Of a stretch of 64,000 nucleotides of DNA, positions 51,189-60,114 are shown one piece after another. Below the pieces are notes generated by a model. The model made no database searches and had not been told where the DNA came from. It worked only from the letters and a program-made list of their open reading frames with translations. This stretch comes from an uncultured bacterium (GTDB lineage Bacteria > Actinomycetota > Coriobacteriia > Coriobacteriales > Coriobacteriaceae). Numbering within the stretch: position 1 is the stretch's first letter; each line of letters starts with the position of its first letter. The DNA lies in assembly GCA_905215505.1 (NCBI GenBank), contig CAJMPU010000002.1, positions 1 through 64,000 on the forward strand. The letters run 5' to 3'. The position numbers were made by a program, and so were the translations under genes.

Positions 51189-51880
51189 GCATCCGCGACA
51201 ACCTTGATATCTCGGCCTATCTGGTACTCGGCCCCGAAAACACCCTCGGGCGCCCCGTGGGCGATGTGGTGGCCCAGGCACTCGACGCCGGCTTTACCTG
51301 CATCCAGGTGCGCTCCAAGGTGGCAAGTGCCCGCGAGATCATCGCGCTGACCGGCGACGCCGCGCAGGCAATCGCACGGGCCGGCAAGACCGGTCAGGTC
51401 GCCTTGCTCATCGACGACCGTCTGGACTGTGTGCTTGCCGCGCGCGAGCAGGGTATTGCTGTCGACGGCGTGCACGTGGGTCAGAGCGATATTCCCGTCG
51501 AGGTCTGTCGCAAGCTGCTGGGCCCCGATGCCATCGTGGGCCTTTCGGCCCGCTGCGAGGAAATGCTCGAGTACGTCAAGACCGCCGACATGAGTCTGGT
51601 CGACTACCTGGGCATCGGCCCGCTCCACGAGACCGAGACCAAGCGCGACTGCGGACGCACGGCCGACGGCTCTATCATCACCAAGAGCTTTGAGGACCTT
51701 GCCGCACTCCACGCGGCAAGCCCCGTGCCCATCGTGGTGGGCGGCGGCGTTAAGACGGCCGACTTGCCGCAGCTCAAGGCCACCGGCGTCGACGGCTTCT
51801 TTGTGGTGAGCGCCGTCTGCAGCGCCGATGACCCCTACGCCGCGGCCAAGGAGCTCGTCGACACCTGGCAGCAGGCATAG
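51185..51880 (+). CDS. thiE: Thiamine-phosphate synthase
   Basis: 231 residues. TIM-barrel motifs: CIQVRSKVASAREI, ALLIDDRLDCVLAAREQGIAVDGVHVGQSDIPVEVCRKLLGPDAIVGLSARCEEM, DYLGIGPLHETETK and PIVVGGGVKTADLPQLKATGVDGFFVVSAVCSADDP. Joins the pyrimidine pyrophosphate to thiazole phosphate. Start ATG overlaps the stop of the previous gene (ATGA). No thiD is present in this operon, so the pyrimidine must come from elsewhere. Confidence 0.95.
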   Translation: MSIRDNLDISAYLVLGPENTLGRPVGDVVAQALDAGFTCIQVRSKVASAREIIALTGDAAQAIARAGKTGQVALLIDDRLDCVLAAREQGIAVDGVHVGQSDIPVEVCRKLLGPDAIVGLSARCEEMLEYVKTADMSLVDYLGIGPLHETETKRDCGRTADGSIITKSFEDLAALHAASPVPIVVGGGVKTADLPQLKATGVDGFFVVSAVCSADDPYAAAKELVDTWQQA

Positions 51881-51924
51881 GCATAGGCCGAACAGCTGAT
51901 TCGCAGCCTCATATCTTCAATAGC

Positions 51925-52094
51925 GGAAAGCGCATCCCAGTTTGGACCTCCATTCCGGGATGCACTTTCCATATAGAGGCTCAACGGGAAACCGCATCCC
52001 AGTCTGAACGCATATTCCGGGACGAACTTTCCGAAACCCCACCGTTTGGGAAACTGCAACCCGTTCTGAGCGCTCATTCTGGGATGCGCTTTCC
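51925..52094. repeat. Three tandem imperfect palindromes
   Basis: Three units with a period of 61-62 bases (starting near 51925, 51986 and 52048). Each is a stem of the form GGAAAGCGCATCCCAG / CTGGGATGCGCTTTCC around a 14-15-base loop containing a TNTGNACNNCATT-like core. Arms differ by 1-3 bases between units. They fill the gap between thiE (+) and the patatin gene (-) and may act as a bidirectional mRNA end. Confidence 0.82.
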
Positions 52095-52104
52095 GTAGCA
52101 GCCC

Positions 52105-52974
52105 TTACCCCGCCAGATACGCTTCCAGCGCGGGCAACGTCGCCTCCGCATCGCGACGGCCGATCTGGTAGATGCGCTCGAGTTCATCGGGCTCGCGGCA
52201 CAGCGACGGCACCTTCACCGATTCGCTCGGCCGCACCACAAAGATCTCGCCAGCGGCTTCGCGACGCGCCAGGTCATCGAGCGTGGCATTGTAGACCTCG
52301 TGCCGATGCTCAAGCGCCGCAACAAACTCCGGATAGTGACGATACACGCGACGCAGCATGGGCATCACGCTATTGGGCTGCTTTACAAAGCCCGCCGGCT
52401 GCGTCAGCACCACCACGTTGCGGTCATAGCCTTGCTCAAACAGCCAAGCGCTGGGAATGGAATCGGCAACACCGCCATCCAAGTACTTACGACCCTCGAT
52501 GGCAACAGGACGCGTCGCCACGGGAATCGCCGACGACGCACGGATCCACTCGATATCGCGCTCGTCGCCATAGGGCAGGTCATGGTAGACGGCCTGCCCC
52601 GTCTTAAGATCGGTACATACGCACGTAAACCGCATGGGGCAGGCGCGATATGCCTCCAGATCGATGGGATCGCGCTCGATGGGTACCTCATGATAGGCAA
52701 ACTCGGCATTGAACATATCGCCGGTTCGCAACCAACTCGTCACGCTCGCATAGCGCTTGTCGGCGCAATAGGCCTTGTTGTAGCGAATGGCGCGGCCAAT
52801 CTGGCGCGATTTAAAGTTGTAGCCAAACGCCGCGCCCGCCGAGACACCCACCATATGGTCGCAGGTTAAGCCGTGCTCCATCCATACGTCGAGCACGCCC
52901 GCCGTATACATACCGCGGTAGCCGCCTCCCTCGAGCGCAAGCCCCACCGTGCGCGTCGTGTCTGGCTGTGCCAT
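52105..52974 (-). CDS. Patatin-like phospholipase
   Basis: 289 residues from ATG 52974 (GGAG 8 bases upstream). Oxyanion loop GLALEGGGYRGMYTAGVL, nucleophile motif GVSAGAAFG (G-x-S-x-G) and catalytic aspartate in KYLDGGVADSIP give a complete Ser-Asp dyad. Bacterial patatin-like lipases of this RssA/YjjU size act on lipid esters in the cytoplasm or at the membrane. Single gene, no signal peptide, substrate not known. Confidence 0.88.
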   Translation of the reverse strand: MAQPDTTRTVGLALEGGGYRGMYTAGVLDVWMEHGLTCDHMVGVSAGAAFGYNFKSRQIGRAIRYNKAYCADKRYASVTSWLRTGDMFNAEFAYHEVPIERDPIDLEAYRACPMRFTCVCTDLKTGQAVYHDLPYGDERDIEWIRASSAIPVATRPVAIEGRKYLDGGVADSIPSAWLFEQGYDRNVVVLTQPAGFVKQPNSVMPMLRRVYRHYPEFVAALEHRHEVYNATLDDLARREAAGEIFVVRPSESVKVPSLCREPDELERIYQIGRRDAEATLPALEAYLAG

Positions 52975-53298
52975 GCGACCATCTCCGTTCCCGTGTTTTA
53001 AAGCGGAACAAGTATACCCGCCAACATATATCGACTCAGTCGCATTTATATCGAGCATCGCATCGTCACGCTACCGATTGGCGAATAATAGCCGCCCGCG
53101 GCAGGGGCACCCATATACAATCCTCTATTGTTGTTTATACTACTCAATAGTTATCAGCAGCGAACACGGACCGACATATTAAACCAGCGACGCAGCAAGG
53201 CGGGGGCCTGGATACACGCAAAGCGTTGAGCAGCAACGCGTGTGTACAACGAGCTCGCCCGACGCAATACACCCCGACCTCAGGAAGCCGCTTACAGC

Positions 53299-56016
53299 AT
53301 GGATATCGCCAGCAATTACACCGAGACGCTCGAAAAGACCATCCGTGACCTTCTCGAGCGTCAGGACGATCTGATCAGGACTGCCTTTACCGACGAGCTC
53401 ACCGGTCTTGGCAACCGCGGCGGCTTTACCCGTTCCCTCGAGGAAATCTGGGAGCAGGAATTGCCCGTAACCATGGCGTTTATCGACATCGATAACCTTA
53501 AGCACTGCAACGACATCTTTGGACACGACGAGGGCAACCGCTATATCTTGCAGGTGAGCCTCTATCTCAAGCTGTATATGAAGGTGGACGAGGCGGCATT
53601 TCGCCTGGGAGGCGACGAGTTTGCCATCCTGTCCACAATCGCGACCGAGGATGACCTTGCCGAACGTCTGGAGCACTGTCGAGAGGTCCTGCTCAAAAAT
53701 AACGATTCCGAGATGCCTCACTCGTTTAGCTACGGAGTGTCACACGCCGACCCCGCCCTGGGCGAAGCCTCCAATCGCATGACGCTCGATGCCGACCATC
53801 GCATGTACGACTACAAGCTGCGCCATGCCGTGCACCTTGATCGACGCAATATCACGCAAGTCCACGCCGACGATTTCGAAGTTAGCGATCGCATTTTCGA
53901 CGCCCTTTCGATGCTCAACGAAGGCCGCTATTTCTTTATCGAGAACCTGGACAAACATCGCACCCTTTGGTCACAAGGCGCTATGCGCGATCTTGGCCTT
54001 CCTTCGGAGCATATAGACAACTGCCACGATTACTGGAAAACGCGCGTCCATCCCGATGACCTCGAGGCCTATAGCGACGATATCGACCAGATCTACAACG
54101 GCTCCAAGCACCGTCGCGTCATGCAGTACCGCGTGCGCAACGCCGCCGGCGATTACATCCTCTGCCGCGCTCGCGGGTTTCGCATCGACGGCGACGAAGG
54201 TATCCCCTCGCTCTATGTCGGCGAGCTCGTCAACCACTCGCTTGCCGAGACCGTCGACGCCGCCACGGGTCTCGGAACGCAGCGCATGTTGCTCAACGCC
54301 ATCGATGCCTGCCGTCGCGACTGTTGCGAGACGGGGCTTATAGCGGTGCGCGTTCGCGGCACGACAAAGCTCAACGAGCTTTACGGAGCCGAGGCTGTCG
54401 ACAACATGCTTGCCGAATACGCAGGCCGTATGCTGTCGATCACCCGTGGCAGGAGTCGCGTCTACCGCTCACGAAGCGTCCAGTTCGTCGTGCTCAGCAA
54501 CGATTTGGACCATGAGGCGTTCGAGCAACTGGTCCATCATCTAAAAGAGGCCGTTTTCGCTCCCGTTCGAATCGCGGGCGATACCATTACTCCCGTCTGT
54601 CTTGTCGTCCCGGCCTTCTACGAGCGCCTAGCCAACCAAGCGACCGCCGTTTTAGGCGAACTCGACCGTCGCCTTCGCACGGCCGGCGGACTTGTTCCCA
54701 ACGACAGCCTCCCCATACCCGAGATAGAGCGCAAAAGCGCCATCGCCGAACGCATCGATACGCTCACAGGCCTCTGTCGACCCAGCGAGTTTATGCGACG
54801 CGCCAACGCATTTCTCCAGACAAGGCGTGACGGCGCCTGGTGCATCGCCACCGTCGACATGGGACACATGCGACTGTTCAACGAATGGCACGGACAGGCC
54901 GAGGGCGACCGCACGCTCGCCGATGTGGGCACGGTCCTCAAGGACATCGAAAATGCCGACATGGGCGTCGCAGGGTACTGGGGCCAAGACGACTTCTGCA
55001 TACTCATCCCCTTTGAGCACGACACCGTCCATCAAATCTATAACAGCGTTCGCGAGGCCGTGGCCAAGCATGATGACGGCGTGGGTTTCTGGCCGTCCAT
55101 GGGCGTCTACCCCATCGACTCCAACGAGGAAATCACCATCGATGCGCAGGCCAAGGCCATGTTTACCAATCGGCGTGCAAAAAACGACTTTAAGGAGCGC
55201 ATTGCCATTTTCCGCCCCGAGGAGTACGAGCGCGAAATCTCGTTCCACCGCACGCTGACCGAATTCCAGTATGCGCTCTCAAACGGCCGCATTACCTACT
55301 ACCTGCAGCCCCAGGTCGACATGGAAACCGGCGAGATCACTGGCGCCGAAGCGCTCACGCGCTGGATTGACAAGGACGGCTCCCTCATTTCACCCGTCAC
55401 CTTTATCCCCGCTCTCGAGGAAAGCGGTTTTGTGGTGACGCTCGACAAATACGTTTGGCAGGGCGTTGCCTCGTGGCTGCGCGGGCGCATCGATCGAGGG
55501 CTTCGCGTGGTTCCGATCTCGCTCAACGTGTCGCGCGTGGATATCCTTGCCTGCGACGTTGCCGAGCATATGGGGGCACTCGCCGACCAATACAATCTGC
55601 CGCCCGAGCTCATGCGCATCGAGATCACCGAGACGGCTTATACGGGAGAGTCCGAAGCTGTGGACAAGCTGACGGCCGACCTGCACAACCGCGGCTTCTC
55701 GACCTACATGGACGATTTTGGCACCGGCCAGTCCACGCTCGCGATGCTCAAGAACGTCAACGTCGACGTCATCAAGCTCGACCGCACGTTTGTGCCCGTC
55801 GACGGCGATCAAGGCCGCAGCGTGCAAATCATTTCATCAATGCTCGAGATGGCGCAGTCGCTCCATCTGCCCGTTGTGGTCGAAGGCATCGAGACAAATG
55901 AGCAGGCAAACATGCTACGCCAAATGGGCGCCCGCTACGCTCAGGGCTTCCTCTACTACCGTCCCATGCAGGCGGAGGATTTTGAGGCACTGCTCGACGG
56001 TGGCGACAGCAACTAA
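53299..56016 (+). CDS. Multidomain GGDEF-PAS-GGDEF-EAL cyclic-di-GMP protein
   Basis: 905 residues from ATG 53299 (AGGAAG about 10 bases upstream; the frame extends to GTG 53242). Order: short coiled coil (1-30); GGDEF domain with DELTGLGNRGGF and FRLGGDEF (intact, no RxxD inhibitory site before it); PAS domain with ...VHPDDLEAY..., MQYRVRNAAGDYILCRARGF; then a degenerate GGDEF (RSRSVQFVVLS); a second degenerate GGDEF (VAGYWGQDDFCILIP); and an EAL domain with GAEALTRW, ITETAY, DDFGTGQSTLAML, DVIKLDRTFV and VVVEGIE. Likely makes and destroys c-di-GMP. No membrane segment. A paralogue lies directly downstream. Confidence 0.9.
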   Translation: MDIASNYTETLEKTIRDLLERQDDLIRTAFTDELTGLGNRGGFTRSLEEIWEQELPVTMAFIDIDNLKHCNDIFGHDEGNRYILQVSLYLKLYMKVDEAAFRLGGDEFAILSTIATEDDLAERLEHCREVLLKNNDSEMPHSFSYGVSHADPALGEASNRMTLDADHRMYDYKLRHAVHLDRRNITQVHADDFEVSDRIFDALSMLNEGRYFFIENLDKHRTLWSQGAMRDLGLPSEHIDNCHDYWKTRVHPDDLEAYSDDIDQIYNGSKHRRVMQYRVRNAAGDYILCRARGFRIDGDEGIPSLYVGELVNHSLAETVDAATGLGTQRMLLNAIDACRRDCCETGLIAVRVRGTTKLNELYGAEAVDNMLAEYAGRMLSITRGRSRVYRSRSVQFVVLSNDLDHEAFEQLVHHLKEAVFAPVRIAGDTITPVCLVVPAFYERLANQATAVLGELDRRLRTAGGLVPNDSLPIPEIERKSAIAERIDTLTGLCRPSEFMRRANAFLQTRRDGAWCIATVDMGHMRLFNEWHGQAEGDRTLADVGTVLKDIENADMGVAGYWGQDDFCILIPFEHDTVHQIYNSVREAVAKHDDGVGFWPSMGVYPIDSNEEITIDAQAKAMFTNRRAKNDFKERIAIFRPEEYEREISFHRTLTEFQYALSNGRITYYLQPQVDMETGEITGAEALTRWIDKDGSLISPVTFIPALEESGFVVTLDKYVWQGVASWLRGRIDRGLRVVPISLNVSRVDILACDVAEHMGALADQYNLPPELMRIEITETAYTGESEAVDKLTADLHNRGFSTYMDDFGTGQSTLAMLKNVNVDVIKLDRTFVPVDGDQGRSVQIISSMLEMAQSLHLPVVVEGIETNEQANMLRQMGARYAQGFLYYRPMQAEDFEALLDGGDSN

Positions 56017-56140
56017 TACGCTCGTGCGCAAACGTCACCGTCGAGGGAGCGTTTGTTCCCATGAGCTAACTAATACCCCAATCTAAACCAAATTGGGAGT
56101 AAGATACAAACCATTGTTCCATCCAAGGAGGTCATCCATC

Positions 56141-57673
56141 ATGAACGAGTCGTATCGCCTGGGCGAGCAATCAATCATCGCTCATCTTCAGCGACTTGCG
56201 AACGGGGCCTCAACCACCGAGCTCGATGTTGCCGCGCTGCCCCCGGAGTTGCGTGCCATCGGTGAGCAACTGCAGAAAACGCTCGCCATCCTGCAACAAG
56301 AACGCGAGCTGCTTGAGCACGGCGCCTATATCGACTCGCTCACCAATCTTGGCAACCGTGGCGGACTCGACCGCCATGTCGATCAGCTCTGGCGCAAAGG
56401 CACCCCCTTCACCTGCGCCTATATCGATATCGACCGCCTTAAGCATTGCAACGATAAGTTTGGCCACACCGAGGGCAATCGCTACATTCTGAGCATCTGC
56501 CGCGCACTCACCGAGACAATGGAGCACGATGAGTTGCTGTTCCGTATCGGTGGAGACGAATTTGTACTTATATCCCCCACGACAGACGAAGCCGAGCTCG
56601 AGCAGCGCCTGGAGCGGACGCGTGCCAATCTTATCGAGGCAACATCAGGCGACAAGGCGCCCATGATCGCCAGCTTTAGCTTTGGCTGCTCGCGCGTCGA
56701 CCCGCTTGCAGGCGATACGCGTCGCCAGATGACAAAGGACGCCGACCGCAAAATGTATCGCTACAAGCTCATGTACCGTGTGCAACAACCGGAAGAAGGC
56801 GATGCGCCGCAACGCCCGGTCACCGAACAACCCCCCCCCTGCAACGACCGAGTGTTCCAAGCGATCTCCATGAGCTCCGAGACGCGCTATCCGTTCATCA
56901 TTAACCTCGACACCGGCGAATCGCAATGGTCGGTTAATGCCGTGCGCGATTTTGACCTACCCTCCCAGCATCCCTACAACTCGCTCGATATATGGCTTGC
57001 CCGTGTTCACCCCGAGGACCGCGACAACGTACGTGCCGAGCTCGATATGGTGGTAAACGGCACGTGGCACTTCCACTGCATGCAGTATCGCGTCATGAAT
57101 ACCGCCGGAAAATACGCGCTTTGCAACTGCACGGGCTACCGCCTGGACGGCACCGATACCGAGCCCAACATGTATGTGGGCATTGTTACCAACCGAAGCT
57201 TGGCAGATACGACCGATTCCGTGACCGGCCTGGGCGATATCCACGCCCTGGTCAACGCCATTGGCGAGATGCGTCGCGTGGCACGAAACGCGGGCTTGGT
57301 CGCCATTAAAATCGACGACATCGCCAAGGTCAATGCCCGCTTTGGCTTTGATGCAGGCGACCGCGTTTTGGCAGAAAGCGCCGCCTGCCTCATGGATTGC
57401 TCGCGCGGCAAGGGTCGTCTGTTCCGCTCGACCGGACCGATGTTCGTGGCGCTCTTTGACGAGCTTGATCCCGAAGAGACCGACGCGGTTGCAGACGAAA
57501 TCGAACGGTTCTTGGGATCGCCCGTGCTCCTTGGCTCATTTGAATATCAGCCGCCCCTTCGCGTGGCGACGCTTCATCTGGACGCCGTCGACCGACAGCC
57601 CGTTTCCATTTTGAACGAACTTAATGCGCTGATTAGAGAGGCGCCACAGGTACCGGGCACCAAGCTGGACTAG
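56141..57673 (+). CDS. GGDEF-PAS-degenerate-GGDEF protein
   Basis: 510 residues from ATG 56141 (AAGGAGG about 9 bases upstream). Layout matches the first half of the preceding gene: short coiled coil, GGDEF with DSLTNLGNRGGLD and FRIGGDEF (intact), PAS domain (RVHPEDRDNVRAELDMVVNGTW..., MQYRVMNTAGKYALCNCTGY), and a GGDEF-like domain with the signature lost (RLFRSTGPMFVALFDE). No EAL domain. Probably a cytoplasmic diguanylate cyclase; the PAS domain may sense a small ligand. Arose with its neighbour by duplication. Confidence 0.87.
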   Translation: MNESYRLGEQSIIAHLQRLANGASTTELDVAALPPELRAIGEQLQKTLAILQQERELLEHGAYIDSLTNLGNRGGLDRHVDQLWRKGTPFTCAYIDIDRLKHCNDKFGHTEGNRYILSICRALTETMEHDELLFRIGGDEFVLISPTTDEAELEQRLERTRANLIEATSGDKAPMIASFSFGCSRVDPLAGDTRRQMTKDADRKMYRYKLMYRVQQPEEGDAPQRPVTEQPPPCNDRVFQAISMSSETRYPFIINLDTGESQWSVNAVRDFDLPSQHPYNSLDIWLARVHPEDRDNVRAELDMVVNGTWHFHCMQYRVMNTAGKYALCNCTGYRLDGTDTEPNMYVGIVTNRSLADTTDSVTGLGDIHALVNAIGEMRRVARNAGLVAIKIDDIAKVNARFGFDAGDRVLAESAACLMDCSRGKGRLFRSTGPMFVALFDELDPEETDAVADEIERFLGSPVLLGSFEYQPPLRVATLHLDAVDRQPVSILNELNALIREAPQVPGTKLD

Positions 57674-57678
57674 CGTTA

Positions 57679-57721
57679 TGGGGCGCGATGCGAAACACAG
57701 CCCGTTTCGCATCGCGCCCCA
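57679..57721. terminator. Perfect 17-bp hairpin after the GGDEF gene
   Basis: TGGGGCGCGATGCGAAA (57679-57695) and its exact complement (57705-57721), loop of 9, no U-run. Ends the GGDEF transcript or belongs to the intergenic palindrome set. Confidence 0.6.
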
Positions 57722-57784
57722 CGCCATCTGCCCGCTCGTGCGATAATCCTCCGCAGAAGTCACCGACAGCAGAGGGAGTTAGTG

Positions 57785-58408
57785 ATGAAGGTTCTTTTGG
57801 TCAATGGCAGCCCCAAGGCAAACGGCAACACCGCCCGCGCACTCGCCGAGGTCGCCGAGCAGCTCAACGCCGAGGGTATCGATACCGAGATGTTTCAGCT
57901 GGGCGCCAAGCCCATTCGCGACTGCATCGGTTGCGACCAGTGCGGCAAGCTCGATTGCCGTTGCACCTTTGACGACGATATGGTCAACGAGCTGATTGCC
58001 GCTGCCGAGCAGGCAGACGGCTTTGTCTTTGGTTCGCCCGTCTACTACGCGCACCCCAGCGGACGTATCCTCTCTGCCCTCGACCGTGCATTCTATGCCG
58101 GCAGCAAGGCCTTTGCGCACAAGCCGGGCGCCGCTGTCGCCGTTGCCCGTCGCGGTGGCACGTCGACCACCTTCGATGTACTCAATAAATACTTCACCAT
58201 CAACCAGATGCCCGTGGTCGCCTCCACCTATTGGAACAACGTCTTTGGTGCCATGCCAGGCGAGGCCGCCCAGGACGCCGAGGGTCTTGCTACCATGCGA
58301 AACATCGGCAAGAACATAGCCTGGCTCCTTCGTTGCATCGAAGCAGGCAAGGCTGCCGGCATCGAAGCCCCCGTGGCCGACCGCGAGCGCACCAACTTCA
58401 TTCGATAA
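57785..58408 (+). CDS. NAD(P)H-dependent FMN reductase / flavodoxin-like protein
   Basis: 207 residues from ATG 57785 (GAGGGAG 7-9 bases upstream). FMN phosphate loop VNGSPKANGNTARAL, cysteines in CIGCDQCGKLDCRC that form a possible iron-sulfur or redox motif typical of iron-sulfur flavoproteins, GFVFGSPVYYAHPSGRILSALDR and GTSTTFDVLNKYF. Flavin-dependent reductase in the cytoplasm, partner unknown. Followed by the ArsC/Spx-like gene after 47 bases. Confidence 0.85.
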   Translation: MKVLLVNGSPKANGNTARALAEVAEQLNAEGIDTEMFQLGAKPIRDCIGCDQCGKLDCRCTFDDDMVNELIAAAEQADGFVFGSPVYYAHPSGRILSALDRAFYAGSKAFAHKPGAAVAVARRGGTSTTFDVLNKYFTINQMPVVASTYWNNVFGAMPGEAAQDAEGLATMRNIGKNIAWLLRCIEAGKAAGIEAPVADRERTNFIR

Positions 58409-58455
58409 GTCCAGCGGTGGTCACCTCGATGTTCGTTAGAACGGCGGAACATAAT

Positions 58456-58797
58456 ATGAATATTCAAATCTTTGGCACCAAAAAATCCTTCGATACCAAG
58501 AAGGCGCAGCGTTATTTTAAGGAGCGCCGCATTAAGGTGCAGTTTATCGACCTTAAGGAAAAGGAGATGAGCAAGGGCGAGCTCACGAGCGTGATGCAGG
58601 CGGTCGGTGGCATCGACAAGCTGCTCAACCCCAAGGCCAAGGACGAGGAGATGCTCGCGCTCATCCAGCACCTCACCCCTAACCAGCGCTTCGACAAGCT
58701 GCTCGAGAACCAGCAGGTTCTGGCCGAGCCCATTGTGCGCAACGGCAAAAAGGCCACCGTTGGTTATTGCCCTGATGTATGGGGAGCCTGGGAGTAG
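58456..58797 (+). CDS. ArsC/Spx-family protein
   Basis: 113 residues. MNIQIFGTKKSFDTKKAQRYFKERRIKVQFIDLKEKEMSKGELTSVMQAVGGIDKLLN matches the thioredoxin-like ArsC/Spx/YffB fold. The CxxC or C-x5-R site of true arsenate reductases is absent (TKKSFDTKKA), so no arsenate activity is expected. Could bind RNA polymerase like Spx, or another partner; unknown. Start ATG 58456 has no strong binding site. Downstream of the flavoprotein gene. Confidence 0.8.
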   Translation: MNIQIFGTKKSFDTKKAQRYFKERRIKVQFIDLKEKEMSKGELTSVMQAVGGIDKLLNPKAKDEEMLALIQHLTPNQRFDKLLENQQVLAEPIVRNGKKATVGYCPDVWGAWE

Positions 58798-58883
58798 CCT
58801 GTGTTATTTGCCCGCGCGTGGGTATAAGAGCAGGCGTTTGGCATAAGATTCAACTGTAAGCCATGTCTAACAAAGGAGGGCAC

Positions 58884-60014
58884 ATGCCCAACAAACCCGT
58901 GAAGATCATCATGCTTACCGGATACCTCGGTGCCGGCAAGACCACGCTGCTCAACCACATCCTCGCTAACGACGGCGGCATCCGCGCCGCCGTGATTGTC
59001 AACGATATCGGCGAGATCAACGTCGACGCCAGCCTTATCGCCGACGGCGGCCTTTCCGAGACCGACGACCTCATCCCGCTCACCAACGGCTGCATCTGCT
59101 GCACGCTTTCGGACGACTTGGCCAACCAGCTGCAGGGCATCGCCGATTCGGGCAAGTTCGACTACATCATCATCGAGGCCTCGGGTATTTGCGAGCCTAT
59201 CCCCATCGCCTACACCATCTCGAGCTTCTGCGACGAGGCCAAGGTGGGCGGCGAGCCCAAGCTCGCGCTCGACAACATCGTGGCCGTGGTCGACTGTGCC
59301 CGCATGTACGACGAGTTCAACGGCGGTCGCGACCTGCTGGCCGAGGATATCGACGAGGACGACATCGAGAGCCTGCTCATCCAGCAGATCGAGTTTTGCT
59401 CCACGCTGATCCTCAACAAGACCGATACCGTCACGCCTGAGCAGATCGCCGAGCTCAAGGCTATCGTGCGCAGCCTGCAGAAGGACGCCGTGATTGTCGA
59501 GGCCCAAAACGGCGAGGTCCCCATGGAGGAGCTGCTCGACACCGACCGCTTCGACTTTATGCGCGCCTACAACTCCGCCGCCTGGATCGAGGCCATGGAG
59601 CATCCCGAGGAGCACGACGACCCCGAGGTGCTCGAGTACGACATCGAGACTTTTGTCTACTCGCGCCGCAAGCCGTTTGACCTGCAGAAGTTCACCGATT
59701 TTGTCGAGCAGGAGTGGCCCGACGAGGTCATCCGCGTCAAGGGTCCGCTGTGGCAGACCGGCGATCCGGACATGTGCTACATGTTCGAGCAGGCTGGCCA
59801 CCAGATGCGCCTGATGGAAAACGGCCTGTTTGTCGACTCCGCGCCCGAGGGCGAGAAGCAGAAGATCATCGACGAGAACCCCGAGATCATGCAGATTTGG
59901 GACGACGAGACGGGCGACCGCATGACGAGCCTGTGCATCATCGGCCGTCACATGGACAAGGATGCGCTCATCGCCTCCCTCGATGCCTGCCTGACCGACT
60001 GGCACCGCGCCTAG
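58884..60014 (+). CDS. CobW/ZNG1-family GTPase metal chaperone
   Basis: 376 residues from ATG 58884 (AAAGGAGG about 5-6 bases upstream). Walker A GYLGAGKTTLLNHIL, the metal motif NGCICCTL (CxCC), IIEASGICEPIP, NKTD GTP-binding motif (LNKTDTVTP), and a C-terminal domain ending in SLCIIGRHMDKDALIASLDACL. COG0523 proteins deliver metals (Zn, Co, Ni) to client enzymes. No zur or metal-enzyme gene is adjacent, so the client is unknown. Ends at a GGGACAG-type terminator. Confidence 0.9.
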   Translation: MPNKPVKIIMLTGYLGAGKTTLLNHILANDGGIRAAVIVNDIGEINVDASLIADGGLSETDDLIPLTNGCICCTLSDDLANQLQGIADSGKFDYIIIEASGICEPIPIAYTISSFCDEAKVGGEPKLALDNIVAVVDCARMYDEFNGGRDLLAEDIDEDDIESLLIQQIEFCSTLILNKTDTVTPEQIAELKAIVRSLQKDAVIVEAQNGEVPMEELLDTDRFDFMRAYNSAAWIEAMEHPEEHDDPEVLEYDIETFVYSRRKPFDLQKFTDFVEQEWPDEVIRVKGPLWQTGDPDMCYMFEQAGHQMRLMENGLFVDSAPEGEKQKIIDENPEIMQIWDDETGDRMTSLCIIGRHMDKDALIASLDACLTDWHRA

Positions 60015-60053
60015 GTTTATCCAAGCGGGCATTTTACGCCCACGTAACCGCCA

Positions 60054-60093
60054 AACCGCCACGAAGGTGCCTGTCCCCTTCGTGGCGGTTTTT
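60054..60093 (+). terminator. Terminator hairpin after the CobW gene, GGGACAGGCACC loop
   Basis: Perfect 14-bp stem AACCGCCACGAAGG (60054-60067) with 60077-60090, loop TGCCTGTCC, followed by TTT (five T from 60089). On the minus strand the loop reads GGGGACAGGCACC, the same as at 11380-11416. Confidence 0.85.
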
Positions 60094-60114
60094 CATTCTG
60101 AGCCAAGGAGATTC

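Noticed and set aside
49962..51281. Minus-strand frame across thiM and the thiamine-binding gene
   Set aside because: It covers the riboswitch terminator and three convincing genes on the other strand.
58456..58797. Arsenate reductase
   Set aside because: The fold fits ArsC, but the active-site cysteine motif is missing, so only ArsC/Spx-family is called.
58764..60062. Minus-strand frame opposite the CobW gene
   Set aside because: Shadow of a well-supported GTPase gene.
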